This document shows, in pieces, positions 5,875 through 8,200 of a stretch of 8,200 bases of DNA; positions within the stretch are counted from its first letter, which is position 1; each line of letters opens with the position of its first letter. The notes below the pieces were generated by a model, which had not been told where the DNA came from, made no database searches, and saw nothing but the letters and a program-made list of their open reading frames with translations. The translations under genes and the position numbers were made by a program. This stretch comes from Bacillota bacterium (GTDB lineage Bacteria > Bacillota > Clostridia > Acetivibrionales > DSM-2933), in contig JAEZNF010000419.1 of the NCBI GenBank assembly GCA_023441845.1, positions 1 through 8,200 of the forward strand, in the 5' to 3' direction.

Positions 5875-6001
5875 CAAGCGGACCACAAAATCCAGGAAGC
5901 ATATTAGTAACGCACAATATAACTATCAAAAATGATTCGTTACAAACTACTAATGCTGCTTAACAAAATAAATTTCGAGAAATTCATTTTGTTAAGCAGC
6001 A
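5875..6001 (+). ncRNA. Candidate small RNA downstream of the CiaR-like box
   Basis: If the preceding box drives a promoter, transcription would start near 5875 into a stretch with no credible start codon plus SD. It would reach a very strong hairpin ending at 6001, giving an RNA of about 125 bases. In streptococci CiaR controls several small RNAs, which makes the idea reasonable. Against it, the hairpin lacks a following T run and the -10 spacing is off. This is a hypothesis, not an identification. Confidence 0.2.
5954..6001. repeat. 48-base near-perfect inverted repeat (long hairpin)
   Basis: TGCTGCTTAACAAAAT (5954-5969) pairs with ATTTTGTTAAGCAGCA (5986-6001). After a single A/C mismatch, AATTTC pairs with GAAATT (5971-5976 and 5979-5984). 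That makes a 16-bp perfect outer stem plus most of a 6-bp inner stem. No T run follows on either strand and I see no target-site duplication. It may be a transcript 3'-end or processing hairpin, or a remnant of a small mobile inverted-repeat element. Confidence 0.75.
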
Positions 6002-6131
6002 AATAAATATGAAGTATTCTCATGTTAGTAATATTTATTTTATTGCTTTCAATAATGCCATTCAATTATACTGTAATTATCTGAGGGACAGGCTTTCATT
6101 AAGAATTATCCCGAATAACTCCTCAAAAATA

Positions 6132-6164
6132 TTTAAGTTTCATTTAAACATTTTGTTGTAAAGT
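6132..6164 (+). promoter_or_regulatory. CiaR-like box and promoter of the FMN-binding protein gene
   Basis: TTTAAG-TTTCA-TTTAAA (6132-6148) has the same 11-base period as the boxes over the two divergent promoters. Exactly 10 bases later comes TAAAGT (6159-6164), a 4-of-6 match to a -10 box with the same hexamer-to--10 spacing as at those promoters. A second possible -10, TATAGA, overlaps it at 6164. Transcription would start about 75 bases before the ATG at 6249. Confidence 0.45.
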
Positions 6165-6248
6165 ATAGATAAGGGCCGTCGGCTGCATCAATGTTCAAAC
6201 CTTAATACTCAACCGGCTCCGAAGTATCATGATAGGGGGTAATAGTTA

Positions 6249-7109
6249 ATGAATTTATTTGTTGATATGGGATTTGCATGGATTTCTGTTATTCTGACTG
6301 CTTTATTAAGCATTGTATATGTGTTGAGGATTTCATCCCGGAATAAAGGCAAATTAGGTAAAATGGCAAGCAAACTGAATAAATCCTTGAGGAAACATCA
6401 TAAGTATATAGGAGTTCTACTCATTATAACAGGGCTCATACACGGTCTGTTTTCATCACAAAAGTTATTGAGTTTTAATCTGGGAACCGTGGTATGGATA
6501 GTATCGATTCTTCTGGGGGTCAACTGGATGATGCGAAAGCATTTGGGCAAATTAAAGGGATGGATTTTTTACCACAGGCTTTTGACAGTGCTTTTAATCG
6601 GTACACTTGTGTGGCATATCGTTGATGTCGGCGGCATTAAGGTGCACAAAGTTTTGTTCGGAGGTATTTCTACCAGCCATACCACCAGTATTGACCCATC
6701 GTCAATACCAAATCCGGAAGGTCAATTGCAGGGCAGACAGTTCAAAGATGGTGTGTATTCGGGTGAAGCAACCGGATTCAGACCCGGTTTAAAGGTTAGT
6801 GTAGAAATTAAAGATAACAAAATCACCGATATACAGGTAACAGAGCACAATGAAGTAAACGCGCGTTTTTATGCAGAACCCGTTGAACAGATTCCCCAGA
6901 GGATAATCAGTGCCCAAAGTACTGATGTTGATACTATCTCGGGTGCAACATATACTTCCATCGGAATAATAAACGCTGTTAACAACGCACTTTCAAAAGC
7001 ATTGATAAGCGGAGAGCTGCCTGAAGATAAAGAAGTGCCCAAGAATTCCGGCAGGAGAGGACACCACGGCGGCAGAGATAATTTCGGTGGGTTTTATGAT
7101 AGGCGATAA
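6249..7109 (+). CDS. Membrane b-type cytochrome fused to flavinylated FMN-binding domain
   Basis: This 286-residue protein has four predicted membrane helices (about 6-26, 52-70, 79-96, 108-127). A very basic loop between helices 1 and 2 sets the C-terminus outside the cell. H51-x13-H65 in helix 2 and H109-x13-H123 in helix 4 repeat the paired-His spacing of ferric-reductase-type domains, so two stacked b hemes are likely. After a Ser/Pro-rich linker (139-163) comes an FMN_bind domain (about 165-253), starting at DGVYSGEATGF and ending with DTISGATYTS. The Thr at 234 in SGAT is the expected site for FMN attachment by ApbE. The protein should pass electrons from a membrane or cytosolic donor through the hemes to an external flavin. 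The tail (268-286) is rich in Gly, Arg and His. AGGGGGT precedes the ATG at 6249. No apbE gene is in the window. The electron donor and acceptor are unknown. Confidence 0.9.
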   Translation: MNLFVDMGFAWISVILTALLSIVYVLRISSRNKGKLGKMASKLNKSLRKHHKYIGVLLIITGLIHGLFSSQKLLSFNLGTVVWIVSILLGVNWMMRKHLGKLKGWIFYHRLLTVLLIGTLVWHIVDVGGIKVHKVLFGGISTSHTTSIDPSSIPNPEGQLQGRQFKDGVYSGEATGFRPGLKVSVEIKDNKITDIQVTEHNEVNARFYAEPVEQIPQRIISAQSTDVDTISGATYTSIGIINAVNNALSKALISGELPEDKEVPKNSGRRGHHGGRDNFGGFYDRR

Positions 7110-7262
7110 TAAGCGGTAAATTTTCCAATTTAAGGCTGTTTATTCAAATAAATCATGTTCAGGCAAAGCTTTATTATCGCAAGATTGCTTTAATATATCC
7201 GTTAAACAGTTTTTACCTAATTATAAAAGCTCAAAGTGGGAAATGTTCATATAATTATCACT

Positions 7263-7294
7263 ATATTTTCTCCGATTCGGGGAAAAATATTTTT
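7263..7294 (+). promoter_or_regulatory. Leader hairpin with U run just before the SD of the secreted protein gene
   Basis: TTTTCTCCG (7266-7274) pairs with CGGGGAAAA (7278-7286) around ATT, with one T-G pair. The stem can extend by three pairs past a bulged A, and TTTTT (7290-7294) follows directly before GGAGGTGG. This is the form of an intrinsic terminator. It may end transcription from the FMN-binding gene, act as an attenuator, or protect the 5' end if the promoter is the nearby TATAAT (7250-7255). Confidence 0.45.
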
Positions 7295-7307
7295 GGAGGT
7301 GGTTTAA

Positions 7308-7805
7308 ATGAACTTTTCAAAAGTTTTCTCGACTGCGGCAATAATTATCTCGCTTACAGCTTCTTCAGCTTTTGCATCTGCCGGTATAAAGGCACATGAT
7401 TATTTGGTTGAAAATAGCTCCAAAGAAGAATCCGGCCAGTGTGATAAAAAAGACTTCAGACAAAAGCATGAAGAATTCCAGAAAGATCCGATAAAAGCAC
7501 TTGAAAGCGGAAAAGAAAAAGTACAGACATTGCTTAAGGAAGGAAAAATAAGCAAGGAAAAAGCGGATGAAATAACATCGAAGATAGACTCTAAAATCAA
7601 TGAAATTAAGAATTTTAACAAGCTTGACCTGAAGCAGAAAAAAGATAAGTTGATTAACGATTGCAAATCGCACATCGAAAAACGTGTTAAGGAAGGCAAG
7701 CTTGATAAGGATAAGGCAGATGCACTCCTTAAAGACTATACCGAGAAGATAAACAACTGGGATGGAAAAGGCTATCCCCAATACCCCAGATGTAAATGTA
7801 ATTAA
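7308..7805 (+). CDS. Secreted helical protein with two DUF2680/YckD-like repeats
   Basis: This 165-residue protein has a clear signal peptide: basic start MNFSK, hydrophobic core about 6-18, and a likely cleavage after AFASA at residue 25. The mature part is highly charged and helical. It contains two related units, at about 71-97 (KVQTLLKEGKISKEKADEI, then SKI) and 122-148 (HIEKRVKEGKLDKDKADAL, then EKI), 51 residues apart. KEG-K-[IL]-x-K-[ED]-KAD is the core found in small secreted DUF2680 proteins such as Bacillus YckD, whose function is unknown. The C-terminus is CKCN and there is a single further Cys at 45, so a disulfide is possible. The SD GGAGGTGG lies 8 bases before ATG 7308. It is probably monocistronic, ending at the large hairpin at 7829. 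Confidence 0.8.
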   Translation: MNFSKVFSTAAIIISLTASSAFASAGIKAHDYLVENSSKEESGQCDKKDFRQKHEEFQKDPIKALESGKEKVQTLLKEGKISKEKADEITSKIDSKINEIKNFNKLDLKQKKDKLINDCKSHIEKRVKEGKLDKDKADALLKDYTEKINNWDGKGYPQYPRCKCN

Positions 7806-7828
7806 TTTACATCAAAAATGAATTATTA

Positions 7829-7873
7829 ATGCCCGGCACAATTAATTTCACCGGAATTAATTGTGCCGGGCAT
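7829..7873. terminator. Very strong perfect hairpin, likely bidirectional terminator
   Basis: ATGCCCGGCACAATTAATT (7829-7847) pairs perfectly over 19 bases with its complement at 7855-7873, with a 7-base centre. It lies 23 bases after the stop of the secreted protein gene and 10 bases after the stop of a possible leftward minigene. The sequence after it is U-rich but broken in both directions (ATATTGTTAT rightward, TAATAATTC leftward). Confidence 0.75.
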
Positions 7874-7883
7874 ATTGTTATAT

Positions 7884-7931
7884 TTATACCACCTGCAATG
7901 ATAACCGTTTATATTCTTCTCTTGATAACAT
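7884..7931 (-). CDS. Possible 15-codon leftward minigene
   Basis: A leftward ATG at 7931 sits 5 bases after a perfect AGGAGGA (7943-7937) and reads MLSREEYKRLSLQVV then TAA, directly ahead of the strong hairpin. A TATAAT lies about 25-30 bases upstream on the same strand (near 7966-7971), without a clear -35. The set of -10, SD, short frame and hairpin is suggestive of a tiny peptide gene or leader, but SD-plus-ATG pairs also arise by chance. No family can be assigned to so short a peptide. Confidence 0.25.
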   Translation of the reverse strand: MLSREEYKRLSLQVV

Positions 7932-8084
7932 TTAAATCCTCCTAAAACCCAAAATGACCGTAATATTATAGTATTTTAAAACCATATAAAAAGTTATACC
8001 AGTCAATAAATTAAATTTATCCCTTTATGGATATTATGAGGTGCATCTGCAAAAACTGTGTAATATACAGGAGGATTTTTAGAT

Positions 8085-8200
8085 ATGGACAAACAGAAAA
8101 TTTTTAACAGACCGCCTCAGTCATATTGGATGCATTCCACAAGTCAGCCTGAGTATGCGGCTTTAGATAAGGATATTGAAGTTGATATTGCAATTATAGG
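8085..8200 (+). CDS. FAD-dependent oxidoreductase (YhfW-like), N-terminal part
   Basis: The ATG at 8085 follows AGGAGG (8069-8074) with a 10-base spacer. Thirty-eight complete codons are visible before the window ends. They read PPQSYWMHSTSQPEY near the start and then VDIAIIG, the first strand of a Rossmann dinucleotide-binding fold just before the expected GxG motif. This start, SYW followed by a short polar segment and DIEVDIAIIG, is typical of DAO-type FAD oxidoreductases such as Bacillus YhfW, which usually end in a Rieske iron-sulfur domain. The Rieske part, if present, lies outside the window. The AT-rich upstream region (7944-8084) probably holds its promoter. TATTAT near 8032 and TAATAT near 8061 are candidates, neither with a good -35. 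Confidence 0.7.
   Translation, partial: MDKQKIFNRPPQSYWMHSTSQPEYAALDKDIEVDIAII

Larger units (their letters stand above)
5755..6248. other. Gene-free stretch with two CiaR-like boxes and a long hairpin
   Basis: Nearly 500 bases without a convincing gene. Short open frames at 5933 (24 codons) and 6021 (20 codons) lack ribosome binding sites. The stretch holds two TTTAAG-type direct repeats (5832-5848 and 6132-6148), a 48-base near-perfect inverted repeat (5954-6001), and the leader of the FMN-binding protein gene. It looks regulatory rather than coding. Confidence 0.55.

Noticed and set aside
5933..6083. Short open frames of 24 and 20 codons in the gene-free stretch
   Set aside because: Neither has an SD. 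The first runs through the long hairpin and the second is a short hydrophobic frame typical of AT-rich DNA.
7120..7146. TTTAAG-GCTGT-TTATTC as a further CiaR-like box
   Set aside because: The second half-site matches poorly and no -10 box follows at the right distance.
7800..7960. Longer leftward frame through CYQEKNINGYHCRWYKY
   Set aside because: It looks protein-like, but no ATG, GTG or TTG starts it between the upstream stop and the SD, and it runs through the terminator hairpin.

Overview
The window is AT-rich, with strong AGGAGG-type ribosome binding sites, short intergenic gaps and a YhcN/YlaJ-type sporulation protein. This points to a spore-forming Firmicute of the class Clostridia, plausibly in the Ruminiclostridium/Acetivibrio area. 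That placement is inferred from gene types and codon use, not from a database match. No rRNA, tRNA, CRISPR array or insertion sequence was found.

Left block (1-3160): a leftward pair encodes the start of a DUF4956-type membrane protein and a VTC-domain polyphosphate polymerase-like protein, overlapping by 8 bases. It diverges from a rightward response regulator/histidine kinase pair of CiaR/CiaH type, whose genes overlap by 1 base. The two divergent promoters carry the same architecture. Each has two 11-base tandem repeats of the TTTAAG-N5 type, ending 5 bases before the -10 box. This is the layout of a CiaR-like operator, so the regulator probably controls both itself and the VTC operon.

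Middle block (3246-5116): a leftward DinB-like gene is broken by a frameshift. It is followed by an apparently gene-free stretch with a 15-base tandem repeat, then a YhcN/YlaJ-type spore protein starting at TTG. That gene converges, across three hairpins, on an unannotated 44-residue hydrophobic protein.

Right block (5117-8200): two small membrane proteins with similar N-termini are followed by about 500 bases without a convincing gene. That stretch holds two further CiaR-like boxes and a long hairpin. The second box lies upstream of a membrane b-type cytochrome/FMN-binding protein that has two H-x13-H heme-ligand pairs and a flavinylation motif. Next come a secreted two-repeat DUF2680-like protein, a large perfect hairpin, a possible 15-codon leftward minigene, and the start of a YhfW-like FAD-dependent oxidoreductase cut by the window edge.

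The main point is a likely local regulon. One CiaRH-like two-component system appears to be linked through shared operator sequences to polyphosphate-type enzymes, a transmembrane flavin/heme electron carrier, and possibly a small non-coding RNA.
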